Assembly: GCF_001904635.1 (NCBI RefSeq) | Contig: NZ_MRCB01000011.1 | Location: forward strand, 1-64,000 | DNA from: Hydrococcus rivularis NIES-593 | GTDB taxonomy: Bacteria > Cyanobacteriota > Cyanobacteriia > Cyanobacteriales > Microcystaceae | Direction: 5' to 3' | Length of the DNA: 64,000 bases | Part shown: positions 46,214 to 55,109 of the stretch, one piece after another | Position numbering within the stretch: position 1 is the stretch's first letter | Layout: each line of letters starts with the position of its first letter | Position numbers and translations under genes: made by a program | The notes under the pieces: generated by a model | Seen by the model: the letters and a program-made list of their open reading frames with translations, nothing else | What the model was told of the DNA's origin: nothing | Database searches by the model: none

Positions 46214-46771
46214 CTACTGCCACTCTAGAGGAGTGGCTTTGGATTTGAGAACTGTAGGAATTTGTTCGATTAGTTTGGCAGTAATTTCTTGTGGGGTTTG
46301 ATTTTGGGCGATCGCGATCTGTAGATCGGCTTGCTGATACAGCGGTCGTCGTATCTCAAGTAAAGATGATAATTTCTCGGCGCGATCGGCGGCTTGCAGA
46401 AGGGGTCGAGTGGTATCTTCTGCTAAGCGTTTCTGAAGCAATTCTACAGGAGCATCGAGCCAGACGATCAAGCCATGATGAAGATAGCTCCAGTTTATAG
46501 GACGCATGACGATTCCGCCACCCGTAGCGATGACGCTTTTGGTATAAGCAGATAATTCGGCTAGAACCTGCGTTTCTAGTTCTCGGAAGCGTTCTTCTCC
46601 TTGGCGCGCAAAAATCTCATTAATCGTTTGTCCCGCCACGCGCTCGATTAAAACATCCGTATCAAAAAAACGGTAGCCTAATTGTTGTGCCAAAATTTGA
46701 CCTACCGTAGTTTTCCCCGTCCCCATAATGCCGACGAGGAAGACGCTGACTCCTTGTAACAAATTAGTCAT
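46214..46771 (-). CDS. aroK: Shikimate kinase
   Basis: Phosphorylates shikimate in aromatic amino acid synthesis. 185 residues: P-loop FLVGIMGTGKTTVGQILA, GYRFFDTDVLIERVAGQTI (substrate-binding Asp), FRELETQVLAEL and VIATGGGIVMRPINW (glycine-rich substrate site), lid AEDTTRPLLQ. Start at ATG 46771 (MTNLLQGVSVFLVG); the ATG at 46810 would add 13 residues of atypical sequence. Confidence 0.96.
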   Translation of the reverse strand: MTNLLQGVSVFLVGIMGTGKTTVGQILAQQLGYRFFDTDVLIERVAGQTINEIFARQGEERFRELETQVLAELSAYTKSVIATGGGIVMRPINWSYLHHGLIVWLDAPVELLQKRLAEDTTRPLLQAADRAEKLSSLLEIRRPLYQQADLQIAIAQNQTPQEITAKLIEQIPTVLKSKATPLEWQ

Positions 46772-46903
46772 GCTTGATAGATTATTGCAATTGATGGTAA
46801 TGATTAACAAAAAAACTTTACTAGGTGTAAAACACTATACAGCACTAGCTGGAAGTATCTAAGCTATTCTATAGAAGAAAGGTCAGTGGTGAAAAAAGCA
46901 GAT

Positions 46904-47104
46904 ATGGCAAGCTCAACGATTTCTCCCAACCGTGAGTTTAAAGAAGACCACAAAATTTGGGACAGTTTAAAACAAGCGATCGCCCTTAGTTCTGGATTCA
47001 AGCGCTGGCAAGAAGAACAAATGACAAAAGAGCTTTCTAAAACAACTCTTGACGATCGCGTTCGCCGTTATCTGCAAGAAACCCTTGCAACCTTGGCGTA
47101 TTAA
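46904..47104 (+). CDS. Small conserved cyanobacterial protein
   Basis: 66 residues, helical and charged: REFKEDHKIWDSLKQAIALS, SGFKRWQEEQ and DRVRRYLQETLATLAY. I recall near-identical short proteins in many cyanobacteria, always unnamed. Start is uncertain: GTG codons at 46886 and 46889 have AAAGG nearby, while ATG at 46904 gives the usual length. Divergent from aroK, convergent with the DUF1400 gene. Confidence 0.75.
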   Translation: MASSTISPNREFKEDHKIWDSLKQAIALSSGFKRWQEEQMTKELSKTTLDDRVRRYLQETLATLAY

Positions 47105-47114
47105 AGCTTATCGG

Positions 47115-47678
47115 CTACAGTTTGATTTCGAGATCGTCTAGCCGTCTTGCAACATGATTAATAACATTGTAAAGTTCGACTAGGCGATCGCCATCGACAT
47201 GAATCTCATAAGTTGGATAGTTTTCTAAAACTTCGATAATCTGGATCTGATTATCTGGCACGGCAGAAACCACCAACGCCCCTCGCAGAGATTGACGGCT
47301 TGCCCTCTCAGAAGGCGTATGAACGATTTCGCTGGCGCGATCGAGGAAAAATTCGCCCACAGGACTATTGAGAATTTTTGAAAGCTGAACGGGATCGACC
47401 TCAACCTCTTTTTTCAGTACCCGTTGAAGTTCATCGGGTTCGGTGTCAGCTATCTTGAGATAGTTTTTTAGCGAGGAAGGGGCTTCACCTGTATCTACCA
47501 AAGTTCTCAAGTCAGAAACTGGGATGGATTCCCGTAAAACCCGGTACTTCAAAATAACTCGTTCTGCTGCACTTGCAGGAGTAACACTCAATTCCATCCC
47601 GACTCCCGCCAGCATTATACTCAATAAGATTTTGAAATTTCGGAAAAGGCTTTTAAATCGAATATTAGAGCGTAACAT
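47115..47678 (-). CDS. DUF1400 protein, exported
   Basis: 187 residues. Signal peptide (KILLSIMLAGVGMELSVTPA, cleavage after ASA). The mature part is a single DUF1400 domain: AERVILKYRVLRESIPVSDL, VDPVQLSKILNSPVGEFFLD, IVHTPSERASRQSLRGALVV and NYPTYEIHVDGDRLVELYN. In cyanobacteria DUF1400 often precedes an alpha/beta hydrolase domain; here it stands alone. Function unknown, probably periplasmic. ATG at 47678 follows GAGGGG. Confidence 0.93.
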   Translation of the reverse strand: MLRSNIRFKSLFRNFKILLSIMLAGVGMELSVTPASAAERVILKYRVLRESIPVSDLRTLVDTGEAPSSLKNYLKIADTEPDELQRVLKKEVEVDPVQLSKILNSPVGEFFLDRASEIVHTPSERASRQSLRGALVVSAVPDNQIQIIEVLENYPTYEIHVDGDRLVELYNVINHVARRLDDLEIKL

Positions 47679-47829
47679 AATTTTCCCCTCATAGTTTTTT
47701 CGATCCTAACGGTAGGGTTTAGCAATTCTGTATGACTAATGAATGGTTGAATGAAGACTCACAGAAACAGGAAAATTGTCAAAATTTTATACTAGAAGGG
47801 AAAAGGAAATTTTTAGAGAGGCAAGGGGC

Positions 47830-49125
47830 ATGACTCTGAATCCTGCCATCATGAAAGCTGTCGAACAATCAGGGTATCGCGTTACAGTCGGCGATGTTGC
47901 TGCCAAAGCCGGATTGGAAGTTAATCTAGCACAGCAAGGACTGCTCGCATTGGCATCTGATGCTGGAGGACACATGCAAGTTTCGGATGTGGGAGAGATA
48001 GTGTATCTCTTTCCCAAAGACTTTCGTGCGATTCTTCGCAATAAATACTGGCAGCTACAGCTAAAGGAATGGTGGGAGAAAGTTTGGAAAGTTGTATTTT
48101 ATTTAATTCGCATTTCTTTTGGTATTGTCCTGATTGCTTCGATCGTTCTCATGACAATTGCCATCCTGATTATTCTTTCTAGCAGTCGCGATAATGAAAA
48201 TTCTAGCGATCGCGGCGATGGAAGAGGTATGATTTTCCTGCCTTCCTACTGGGATATTTTTTGGATACTCGATCCCGGTTACGATTACAATCGCGATCGC
48301 TACCGACAGCGATCTGCCGATCGTGCTTCCGAATTTAGCAAACAAATGAATTTTTTGGAGGCAATTTTCTCCTTTTTATTTGGCGATGGCAATCCCAATT
48401 TTGACTTGGAAGAACGTCGTTGGCAGCAAATAGGCACGGTTATTCGCAACAGCGGCGGTGCGGTAGTCGCTCAACAAATCGCACCTTATTTAGATAATAT
48501 TAATGCCTACAATAGCGAAAATGAAGACTATATTTTACCCGTGCTAGCACGTTTTAATGGGTACCCTCAAGTTTCTCCAGCAGGAGAAATTATTTATTAT
48601 TTTCCCCAATTACAGGTAACGGCTAGAAGACAAGAACAACAATCCGTAGCCCCTTATTTGCGCGAAAAATTATGGCGCTTCAGCGAAGCAGGAAGCGGAC
48701 AAATCACACTCGCAGTCGGATTGGGAATTGTTCAGTTTGTTCTGGCAATAATCCTTGGTTCTCTCTTGCGCGATTATCCGGTGGCAGGAGGATTGATTGG
48801 GTTTGTGAGTGCGATTTACGGGGTTTTGTTGGCGTATGCGACGGGATTTTTAGTCATTCCTGCAATTCGCTATTTTTGGATTCAATGGCGCAACAGTAGA
48901 ATTCAAGAGCGCAATCAAAAACGAGAAGCCCGCGCCGCATTAGTCAGTAACCCCGATGCACAATTAAAGCAAAAACTTGATTACGCCCGTCAATTTGCCA
49001 ACCAAAAAGTGATTACCGATGCCGATATTACTTATTCAACCGAGAAAGATTTACTAGAGCAAGAAAGCGAGCGATCGGATAAGATCGACGAAGAATGGCG
49101 TAGACGTTTGGAATCGGGTTTCTAG
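47830..49125 (+). CDS. Conserved membrane protein with N- and middle wHTH-like repeats
   Basis: 431 residues. The N-terminal ~75 residues ([20 protein letters not shown] ... [20 protein letters not shown]) look like a small helical DNA- or protein-binding fold. A similar block recurs at about 235-285 ([20 protein letters not shown]). Two hydrophobic helices lie near 95-125 and three more near 305-365. The C-terminus is charged coiled coil. Homologues are conserved in cyanobacteria and plastids; a plant relative carries a loose 'iron-sulfur cluster biosynthesis' label, for which I see no ligand Cys here. ATG at 47830 with GAGAGGCAAGGGGC upstream. Confidence 0.75.
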   Translation: MTLNPAIMKAVEQSGYRVTVGDVAAKAGLEVNLAQQGLLALASDAGGHMQVSDVGEIVYLFPKDFRAILRNKYWQLQLKEWWEKVWKVVFYLIRISFGIVLIASIVLMTIAILIILSSSRDNENSSDRGDGRGMIFLPSYWDIFWILDPGYDYNRDRYRQRSADRASEFSKQMNFLEAIFSFLFGDGNPNFDLEERRWQQIGTVIRNSGGAVVAQQIAPYLDNINAYNSENEDYILPVLARFNGYPQVSPAGEIIYYFPQLQVTARRQEQQSVAPYLREKLWRFSEAGSGQITLAVGLGIVQFVLAIILGSLLRDYPVAGGLIGFVSAIYGVLLAYATGFLVIPAIRYFWIQWRNSRIQERNQKREARAALVSNPDAQLKQKLDYARQFANQKVITDADITYSTEKDLLEQESERSDKIDEEWRRRLESGF

Positions 49126-49412
49126 AAGTTAGCTAAAGAATTTGCCTTTCTAGCCCATTCCACGTCTTTGTGAGTGATGCCGCCAGAATCGTGGGTAGTG
49201 AGTTCGACACTCACGCGGTTGTAAACATTGAACCACTCTGGATGGTGCCCCATAGACTCCGATACAAGCGCCATGCTGCTCATAAAGCCGAAGGCGCTTA
49301 CAAAGTCTGGGAACTGAAATTGCCGATAAAGTTTTTTATCCTTCACTCTCCAGCCGGAGAGTTGACTGAGTTGCTGTTCTAGTTCTTGTTGCGAAAGAAC
49401 GGGTGCGCTCAT
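49122..49412 (-). CDS. 4a-hydroxytetrahydrobiopterin dehydratase
   Basis: Pterin-4a-carbinolamine dehydratase, 96 residues. The catalytic block [20 protein letters not shown] followed by [10 protein letters not shown] is complete (two adjacent His plus the later His). [20 protein letters not shown] is the typical N-terminal strand-helix. It recycles oxidised pterin cofactor; in cyanobacteria it may also act in molybdopterin or pterin glycoside metabolism. Its stop overlaps the stop of the convergent membrane-protein gene by four bases. Confidence 0.95.
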   Translation of the reverse strand: MSAPVLSQQELEQQLSQLSGWRVKDKKLYRQFQFPDFVSAFGFMSSMALVSESMGHHPEWFNVYNRVSVELTTHDSGGITHKDVEWARKANSLANF

Positions 49413-49442
49413 AAAAACCTCGCGATCGCGATGGATAAATTA

Positions 49443-50174
49443 TTAATTAGTATATCTTCGAGGACAAGCGATCGCAGAAGCAGAGGGATCGGGAATGGTC
49501 TTAATGACCTGAGAGTGCCAGCGTTGAAATTGGTCGATTTTAATTCCCGAACCGACAATTTCATCGTCAGAATTTAATCGAATCAAACCGTTAATGCCTA
49601 CCAAGCGACCTTGTTGGTCTAGGATGGGACCGCCGCTCATGCCGACTCTAACCAAGTTAGTATAAGATAGCGAATAACCCGCTGGCAGTTGAGAGTCGAT
49701 CTCGGTTAATTGTCCTTGAGAAGTGAAAAAAACTCGGCTGTGCAATTTCCCGCCAGAATTCGCCCAGCCGCCAACATAGACAGTTTGTCCCGGACTGAGT
49801 TGGGTGGGATTCCCTAGCTGAGCGATCGCATAAGGAATTGTACTAGAAAAAAGAAAAATAGCTAAATCTAATTCGGGGAGTTGTCTGATAGTGTCAGACT
49901 TAATTGAGTAGCATTTTCCATCGGGAGCCACGATCCCATAGCTGCCAGTCGGTTGTAAAACATGAGCATTGGTGAGAACCGTATAAGTCTGTCCCCGGCG
50001 TTCCACGATGACTCCGCTGCCTCTGGCGGTTCCCTCAATACGCACGGTAATTGTCTGCGCTGCTTTTTTTAACTCCGGTACGGAAGCGAAAGCAGTGAAT
50101 TTCTTTAGCGGCAAGTAGATAGCGACAGCGATAAAAGCAACGAAAGGCGGAAAAAACCTTGGCAATGAAAGCAT
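49443..50174 (-). CDS. Trypsin-like serine protease
   Basis: Exported S1-type protease of 243 residues. N-terminal hydrophobic helix (FPPFVAFIAVAIYLPL), then VRIEGTARGSGVIVERRGQT. The catalytic triad is readable: His in VLTNAHVLQPTG, Asp in LPELDLAIFLF, Ser in RVGMSGGPILDQQGRLVGIN. No PDZ domain, so it is not a full HtrA/Deg protein. Probably a periplasmic quality-control or regulatory protease. Confidence 0.92.
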   Translation of the reverse strand: MLSLPRFFPPFVAFIAVAIYLPLKKFTAFASVPELKKAAQTITVRIEGTARGSGVIVERRGQTYTVLTNAHVLQPTGSYGIVAPDGKCYSIKSDTIRQLPELDLAIFLFSSTIPYAIAQLGNPTQLSPGQTVYVGGWANSGGKLHSRVFFTSQGQLTEIDSQLPAGYSLSYTNLVRVGMSGGPILDQQGRLVGINGLIRLNSDDEIVGSGIKIDQFQRWHSQVIKTIPDPSASAIACPRRYTN

Positions 50175-50206
50175 GAAGAATCGAAGAAAGTTTTAGAGCC
50201 TGAACT

Positions 50207-50342
50207 ATAGCAATCCTAAATTAGTTATGAACATTGTAGTGCGGAAAGCGTAGCGTGTCCCTTAGGACATACGTCCCGCTCGCGAGCGGGACGCTCGCAC
50301 TACATTAAAAATAGACGCTCACAAATCAAATAGGATTGCTAT
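50207..50342. repeat. 136-bp MITE with perfect 12-bp inverted ends
   Basis: Ends ATAGCAATCCTA (50207-50218) and TAGGATTGCTAT (50331-50342). Inside is a second inverted pair TGTAGTGCG/CGCACTACA (50235-50304) around a CCCGCTCGCGAGCGGG stem. Related sequence appears at 57667-57775 and 62535-62578. It lies between the protease and iscS genes. Confidence 0.8.
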
Positions 50343-50368
50343 ATAACATCCTACCTATCCTACAACTA

Positions 50369-51535
50369 TTAGACTTTGACGACGGCTTGGCGAAGAGATT
50401 GGATAGTTGCGATCGCGTGTTGTGCTACTTTATCGATCTCTTCAGTCGTAGTAAACCTGCCAATCCCAAATCTGATCGAAGCATAAGCGAGGGATTGAGA
50501 ATGTCCCAATGCCGTTAGAACGTGGGAAGGAGCCGTCGAAGTAGACGAACAAGCCGAACCGGAAGAGACGGCAACGACTGGCTGCAAGCCGAGCAACAAC
50601 GCCGCACCATCTACGCCTTCTACGCTTATATTCAGATTGCCGGGTAGACGCTGCGTCGGATGACCGTTGAGATGAATTCCGTCTAGTTGAGCGAGTTGTT
50701 GCCAAAGTCGCTCTCGCAATTGCATCTGGCGTTTTGATTCCGATTTGAGTTCGGCTAAACCCAATTCTACTGCCTTGGCAAATCCGACAATTTGCGGCGT
50801 ACATAGAGTACCAGAACGCATTCCCCTCTCGTGTCCTCCCCCATGCATTTGAGCGGCTAAATTGACTCTGGGATTGCGACGGCGGACGTAGAGAGCGCCA
50901 ATTCCTTTGGGACCATAAACCTTATGTGCAGTCAAAGACATCAGATCGATCTTCATTTTCTGCACGTCTAAAGGAATTTTGCCAATCGCCTGCGCCGCGT
51001 CGGTATGAAACAAAACCTCATGCTGGCGGCAAATTTTTCCAATTTCTTCTAGAGGCTGTATTACCCCAATTTCATTATTGGCTGCCATCACTGAGACTAA
51101 AATCGTATCGGGACGAATGGCTTCCTCAAGTTCCTCTAAATCGATTAGTCCGTCCTGGCGAACGGGTAAAAACGTTACCTCAAAGCCCAAACTTTCTAGA
51201 TAATGACAGGGATCGAGGACGGCGTTATGTTCGGTTTGGGGGGTAATGATATGTCGTCCTTTGCTGAAATAGGCTTCGGCAACGCCTTTGATGGCTAAAT
51301 TATTCGCTTCGGTAGCGCCGCTAGTAAAAACGATTTCTTCAGGCGTACAACCAATCGCATCTGCAAGCATTTCGCGAGCCTTTTTTACTGCCGCTTCTGC
51401 TTCCCAACCATAAACGTGAGTAATGCTAGAAGGGTTGCCAAAGTGTTCGCTAAAGTAGGGCAACATGGCATCTAGCACCCGTTTGTCCATCGGCGTTGTC
51501 GCGTGGCAGTCTAAGTAAATGGGACGTTGAGACAT
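50369..51535 (-). CDS. iscS: Cysteine desulfurase (IscS/NifS type)
   Basis: PLP enzyme releasing sulfur from cysteine as a persulfide, feeding Fe-S clusters, thiolated tRNA and possibly DNA phosphorothioation. 388 residues. IYLDCHATTPMDKRVLDAML, then TEHNAVLDPCHYLESLG, the PLP-lysine in SLTAHKVYGPKGIGAL, and the catalytic Cys loop VVAVSSGSACSSTSTAPSHV. It is the only cysteine desulfurase here, so it could serve as DndA for the dndD/dndE pair; that link is inference. Confidence 0.94.
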   Translation of the reverse strand: MSQRPIYLDCHATTPMDKRVLDAMLPYFSEHFGNPSSITHVYGWEAEAAVKKAREMLADAIGCTPEEIVFTSGATEANNLAIKGVAEAYFSKGRHIITPQTEHNAVLDPCHYLESLGFEVTFLPVRQDGLIDLEELEEAIRPDTILVSVMAANNEIGVIQPLEEIGKICRQHEVLFHTDAAQAIGKIPLDVQKMKIDLMSLTAHKVYGPKGIGALYVRRRNPRVNLAAQMHGGGHERGMRSGTLCTPQIVGFAKAVELGLAELKSESKRQMQLRERLWQQLAQLDGIHLNGHPTQRLPGNLNISVEGVDGAALLLGLQPVVAVSSGSACSSTSTAPSHVLTALGHSQSLAYASIRFGIGRFTTTEEIDKVAQHAIATIQSLRQAVVKV

Positions 51536-51623
51536 GGTTAAAAAAGTAGGCGATCGCAGATTTCTCTATAGTTAAGCTAACTTATTTAGATGACTTGGAT
51601 CGCGATCGCCGTTGCTATTAAAC

Positions 51624-52451
51624 TCAGGTTGTGACGATATTCTTGGCTAAACCCAACATCTTTAATCCTTGAATTACCCACCAAGTCGGATCGATTTCCC
51701 ACCAACGCTGTCCGGCTTTGGCTACGCGGGGATGAGCGTGATGGTTATTATGCCAACCTTCTCCATAAGTTAAAATTGCTGCCCACCAAAGATTGCGAGA
51801 GCCGTCCTCTACAGGAAAATTACGATATCCCCGTACATGGGTAGCGGAGTTAATTAACCAGGTGCTGTGCCACAGTAAAACTGCTCTCAAAAACATGCCA
51901 TAGATGACAAAAGACCATCCGCCCAAACCGTACAACAGCAAGCCCAAAGGAATCTGAAGCCACAGGAAGTTACGATTCAACCAACGATAATAGGCGTGTC
52001 GGTCTAAATCGGGCGCATATTTTTTATAGGATTCGTAGTTGAAAAAAGCTTCTCGTGGGTACAACAGCCAAAGCATATGGCTCCACCAGAAACCCCGTTT
52101 TGCTGAATAGGGGTCTTTCTCTTCATCCTCAGTATAAGCGTGATGTAGGCGATGCGACGACACCCAAAAGATCGGCCCTCCTTGTAGCGCCATAGCCCCG
52201 ATGGTCGCTATGACATATTCCAACCATTGCGGCACCTGAAGGCTGCGATGGGTTAAAAGGCGATGATACCCCAAACATATACCGATACTACCAAACAGCC
52301 AGTGAAGCGCGATCGCTACGCCTAAAGCCGACCAGGAAAAGAACCACGGCGCCAACAACGCTAATGCATGAATGACGGCGAAAAAAGCCACACTTCCCCA
52401 GGAAAGCGCAAGCTCCTGCTTGCTCTCTGGCGTAATCAATTGTTTTGTCAT
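51624..52451 (-). CDS. desC: Acyl-lipid Delta9 fatty acid desaturase
   Basis: Integral-membrane di-iron desaturase, 275 residues, introducing the first double bond into stearate bound to lipids. The three histidine boxes are complete: GYHRLLTHRSLQ, SSHRLHHAYTEDEEKDP and GWHNNHHAHPRVA. Hydrophobic helices at about 17-60 and 170-215. Ribosome site AAGGAC. Divergent from a TetR-like regulator gene, with two palindromic operators between them, so desaturase expression is probably controlled by that regulator. Confidence 0.95.
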   Translation of the reverse strand: MTKQLITPESKQELALSWGSVAFFAVIHALALLAPWFFSWSALGVAIALHWLFGSIGICLGYHRLLTHRSLQVPQWLEYVIATIGAMALQGGPIFWVSSHRLHHAYTEDEEKDPYSAKRGFWWSHMLWLLYPREAFFNYESYKKYAPDLDRHAYYRWLNRNFLWLQIPLGLLLYGLGGWSFVIYGMFLRAVLLWHSTWLINSATHVRGYRNFPVEDGSRNLWWAAILTYGEGWHNNHHAHPRVAKAGQRWWEIDPTWWVIQGLKMLGLAKNIVTT

Positions 52452-52526
52452 TATTTTGTCCTTAAAAATCTTTTAGTACGCGCATCAGCCCATCCCAGCT
52501 TTATCGCTATAATTGTGGATGAGACA

Positions 52527-52590
52527 TGCAAGTAATACTTACATTTTGTAGTGTAGCGACTTTTACTCAATTGTGCAAGTGTCACTTGCA
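52527..52590. promoter_or_regulatory. Two 17-bp palindromic operators between desC and the TetR gene
   Basis: TGCAAGTAATACTTACA (52527-52543, near-perfect) and TGCAAGTGTCACTTGCA (52574-52590, perfect) share a TGCAAGT half-site. Their centres are 47 bp apart. The second ends 12 bases before the regulator ATG, as expected for autorepression; the first lies 76 bp from desC. TATAAT occurs at 52508-52513. Confidence 0.8.
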
Positions 52591-52602
52591 TTTAATAAAC
52601 TT

Positions 52603-53808
52603 ATGACTGCTCAAAAAAAATCGACGAGAACCCGTCTGATTGAGGCAGCACTAGAGTTATTTGCTGCCCAAGGAGTCACAGAGACCACAACTAAAGCAGT
52701 TGCCGAACGCGCACAAGTCAACGAAGTCACCTTATTTCGTCACTTTGGCAGCAAGTACGGACTTCTTTTAGCTGTAATGGAAGAGTATGCGAACTTTGCC
52801 CAGTTGGGTAAAGCGCTAGTCGAACAAGCTATCTCAAAGAAAAGTATCGCTGAGGCGTTAAAAGCTTATGCCCAGGAGAGCTTACAAGCGCTTGAGCGAG
52901 TGCCTGAATTAGTGCGCTCTGTGGTAGGCGATGCGGGTCAATATCCACTAGAGAATCGCTTAGCCATAGGAGAAGGCTTGAGTCAAGCCAATCGTCGTGT
53001 GGCTGAATGTTTGGCAGACGCGATCGCAGATAGAGGCTGGCAGAGCCGTTTTCCAGCTGAGAAATTAGCAAGTTTGCTCAATGGGTTGTTATTGGGTTAC
53101 TTTATCATTGACTTGACCAGCGAAGGAGACGCACTTTGGGAAGGAAAGGAAGATTTTTTAGAGAGTTTAGTAGAATTATTTTTGCACGGCGCGATCGCAC
53201 CCCAAACCCCTACCACTGCCAAAGTTGCTCCAATAGCCGATCTACCCAGCAATTTAGTTCATGCAATTCTCCAACGAGCCAGGAAACTTGGGCGACAAGA
53301 GTATGCTTTGGCGTATGTTTTGTTTGGAGGGGGGTTAACTGCCACAGAAATAGTTCGTTTAGAGCGATCGCACTCTTTGAGCGACTCTCACCAACATATT
53401 TTGCAGATTAATTGCGGCGCAGTTCGACAAGTTCCTCTCGCTCACTGGATTATGGGAAAACGCTATGGTTCTTCTACTAATAATCCTTTGACGCAATGGC
53501 TCAAAAGTCGTAAAGACGATCGAGCAGCTTTGTTTCTCAACCAAGAAGGACAACCCATGTCCGAGCAGGAATTACAAACTTTATGGCAGAACTTAACCCA
53601 AGGTTTACTGACACTTGAGGGAAAACCCCCAACCATCGAACAAGCACGCCAGACTTGGTGCGTAGAAATGTTGATGAAGGGAATTGCGCTAGAGGATTTG
53701 AGTATCTTGAGCGGCATGGACATCGAAGAACTACAACCATTTGACCGAAGAGCCAGAGAAAAGGCAGCGATCGAACAAGCTCATCGCCTCGATCGCAAAT
53801 CTGGCTAA
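52603..53808 (+). CDS. TetR regulator fused to a dead tyrosine-recombinase-like domain
   Basis: 401 residues. The first ~195 are a TetR/AcrR repressor: HTH TRTRLIEAALELFAAQGVTE, TTTKAVAERAQVNEVTLFRH, FGSKYGLL, then a helical ligand domain. From about 215 the sequence follows the layout of an integrase catalytic domain: ARKLGRQEYALAYVLFGGGL, RQVPLAHWIMGKRYG, RAALFLNQEGQPMSEQELQ, ARQTWCVEMLMKGIALEDLS. The expected Arg, His and Tyr are replaced (GLTATE for GLR.SE, SGMDIE for GH, QPFDRR for the Tyr region), so it cannot cut DNA. It may give extra DNA binding or dimerisation. ATG at 52603 lies just past its operator; a GTG at 52573 would overlap it. Confidence 0.8.
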   Translation: MTAQKKSTRTRLIEAALELFAAQGVTETTTKAVAERAQVNEVTLFRHFGSKYGLLLAVMEEYANFAQLGKALVEQAISKKSIAEALKAYAQESLQALERVPELVRSVVGDAGQYPLENRLAIGEGLSQANRRVAECLADAIADRGWQSRFPAEKLASLLNGLLLGYFIIDLTSEGDALWEGKEDFLESLVELFLHGAIAPQTPTTAKVAPIADLPSNLVHAILQRARKLGRQEYALAYVLFGGGLTATEIVRLERSHSLSDSHQHILQINCGAVRQVPLAHWIMGKRYGSSTNNPLTQWLKSRKDDRAALFLNQEGQPMSEQELQTLWQNLTQGLLTLEGKPPTIEQARQTWCVEMLMKGIALEDLSILSGMDIEELQPFDRRAREKAAIEQAHRLDRKSG

Positions 53809-53818
53809 GATCTATTCC

Positions 53819-54013
53819 TTATTTGACTCTAAATTTTTCGAGAACGGCGAAAAATTCTTTCTGTCTGGTTTCTTTTTCCTCTTTAGTAAAAGCTATATCG
53901 ATGTTCTTAACTAACGGAGACGAAGCATCAATAGTTTCGCGATATCTTTTAAGTGCTGCTGCTACATCTGGATCGTTCCAATTGATGTTGTCATATTCAA
54001 GTTTGAGCGTCAT
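53819..54013 (-). CDS. Small hypothetical protein (64 aa)
   Basis: Charged soluble protein: TLKLEYDNINWNDPDVAAAL, KRYRETIDASSPLVKN and KEEKETRQKEFFAVLEKFRV. GGAGG lies at ideal distance before the ATG at 54013, a strong sign of translation; an in-frame ATG at 54055 has none. No family recognised. Convergent with the TetR-fusion gene, ending 10 bp from it. Confidence 0.65.
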   Translation of the reverse strand: MTLKLEYDNINWNDPDVAAALKRYRETIDASSPLVKNIDIAFTKEEKETRQKEFFAVLEKFRVK

Positions 54014-54129
54014 TTTTACCCTCCTGCTCAGGAAAAAATAAAAACGCGATCGCACTCCTGATAAATTGAAACATCCGCGATCGCTATTATCTCATTTTGA
54101 CAAGATTTTAGGGTTTGGCTAGCTAGACG

Positions 54130-54648
54130 CTATTTCAAGATTTTTGTAGCATCTTCCATCCAGTTTCCGGTATCGTCGGCTGTATCTTCAACCCAATCTC
54201 CGGCATCGTTTACAGCATCTCCTGTTGCTTCCCCAGCATCTTCAATAGCTTCTCCGGTGTCGTCTACAGCATCTTCAGTAGCTTCCCCTGTGTCGTCGGC
54301 TGCATCTTCAACCCAGTCTCCGGTATCGTCTACTGCGCCTTCTATAGCTTCCCCTGTGTCGTCGAGTGCGTCTTCAGTGTCTTTTCCAACATCTTCAAGG
54401 TCTTTTCCAGCGTTTTCTAAATCCTCTCCAGCCTCTTCAAGGTCTTCTCCAGCACTTTCTAAATCCTCTCCAACCTCTTCAAGGTCTTCTCCAGAGTTCT
54501 CTAGATCGTCCTCTACAGAACTCGATATTTCTGTTACAGATTCTCCTATATCGTCAGCTCGTGCGAGCAGATTAAAAGGAAATATTGCCAAGCTAAGGGC
54601 AACTAGACTACCAGCTAACAGTTGAAATAAGTGTGAGATTTTCATCAT
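54130..54648 (-). CDS. Secreted acidic heptad-repeat protein
   Basis: 172 residues. Signal peptide MMKISHLFQLLAGSLVALSL with cleavage near LLARA. The rest is almost wholly low-complexity: first about six heptads of the type [AS]GEDLE[EN] (e.g. SAGEDLEEAGEDLENAG), then DDTGEAIE/DDTGDWVEDA units with regular Trp. Strongly acidic, few hydrophobics except one per heptad, suggesting an extended amphipathic helix like LEA or apolipoprotein repeats. AAAGGAGC precedes the ATG at 54648. No enzyme domain. Possible roles are surface, stress or metal binding; none is shown. Confidence 0.7.
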   Translation of the reverse strand: MMKISHLFQLLAGSLVALSLAIFPFNLLARADDIGESVTEISSSVEDDLENSGEDLEEVGEDLESAGEDLEEAGEDLENAGKDLEDVGKDTEDALDDTGEAIEGAVDDTGDWVEDAADDTGEATEDAVDDTGEAIEDAGEATGDAVNDAGDWVEDTADDTGNWMEDATKILK

Positions 54649-54705
54649 GCGCGCTCCTTTAATATCATTAGATGCGGCTAGTACTATTCTAGCGAGTGAA
54701 AGCAT

Positions 54706-55109
54706 TCAATATTTAAGTTGCTGATGTCAGTAAATCTTGCATAAACCAGATAAACTCGCGCCACAATTTCTTTTAGAAGAAATTCCTTTCTGAATTTCAT
54801 TTTTTTACCTTTCAATTCCTATTGAAGAGAGAAGCTGACGTGCGATCGCCTATCCATTTTCGTAAAGTTCTTGTAACATTTTCTCTGCTCGCCTGAAGTT
54901 AAAATTATAAATAATGAAAAGTTTTTCAGAATTTATCGTTTATCATTCAAATTTTTTTTGTCGGCTCTCTCTTTAGAAATAGACAAAATTAATTCTGTCC
55001 ACTACTGCATCTATTGGTTTTCGCCACGGGATAAAGTGAAATATATAAACACCTCTATGGTATTAAATTATTGCATAAGCCCTCTTCTATTCTTCTCCTA
55101 ACGCGCCCT
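54706..55109. other. AT-rich spacer
   Basis: About 400 bp without a gene, holding the divergent promoters of the repeat protein and the acyl-activating enzyme. I see no clear operator or hairpin. Confidence 0.5.

Noticed and set aside
54257-54625. Ser-rich 122-codon frame antisense to the acidic repeat protein
   Set aside because: Mirror of the Glu/Asp repeats on the other strand; the minus-strand gene has signal peptide and ribosome site.
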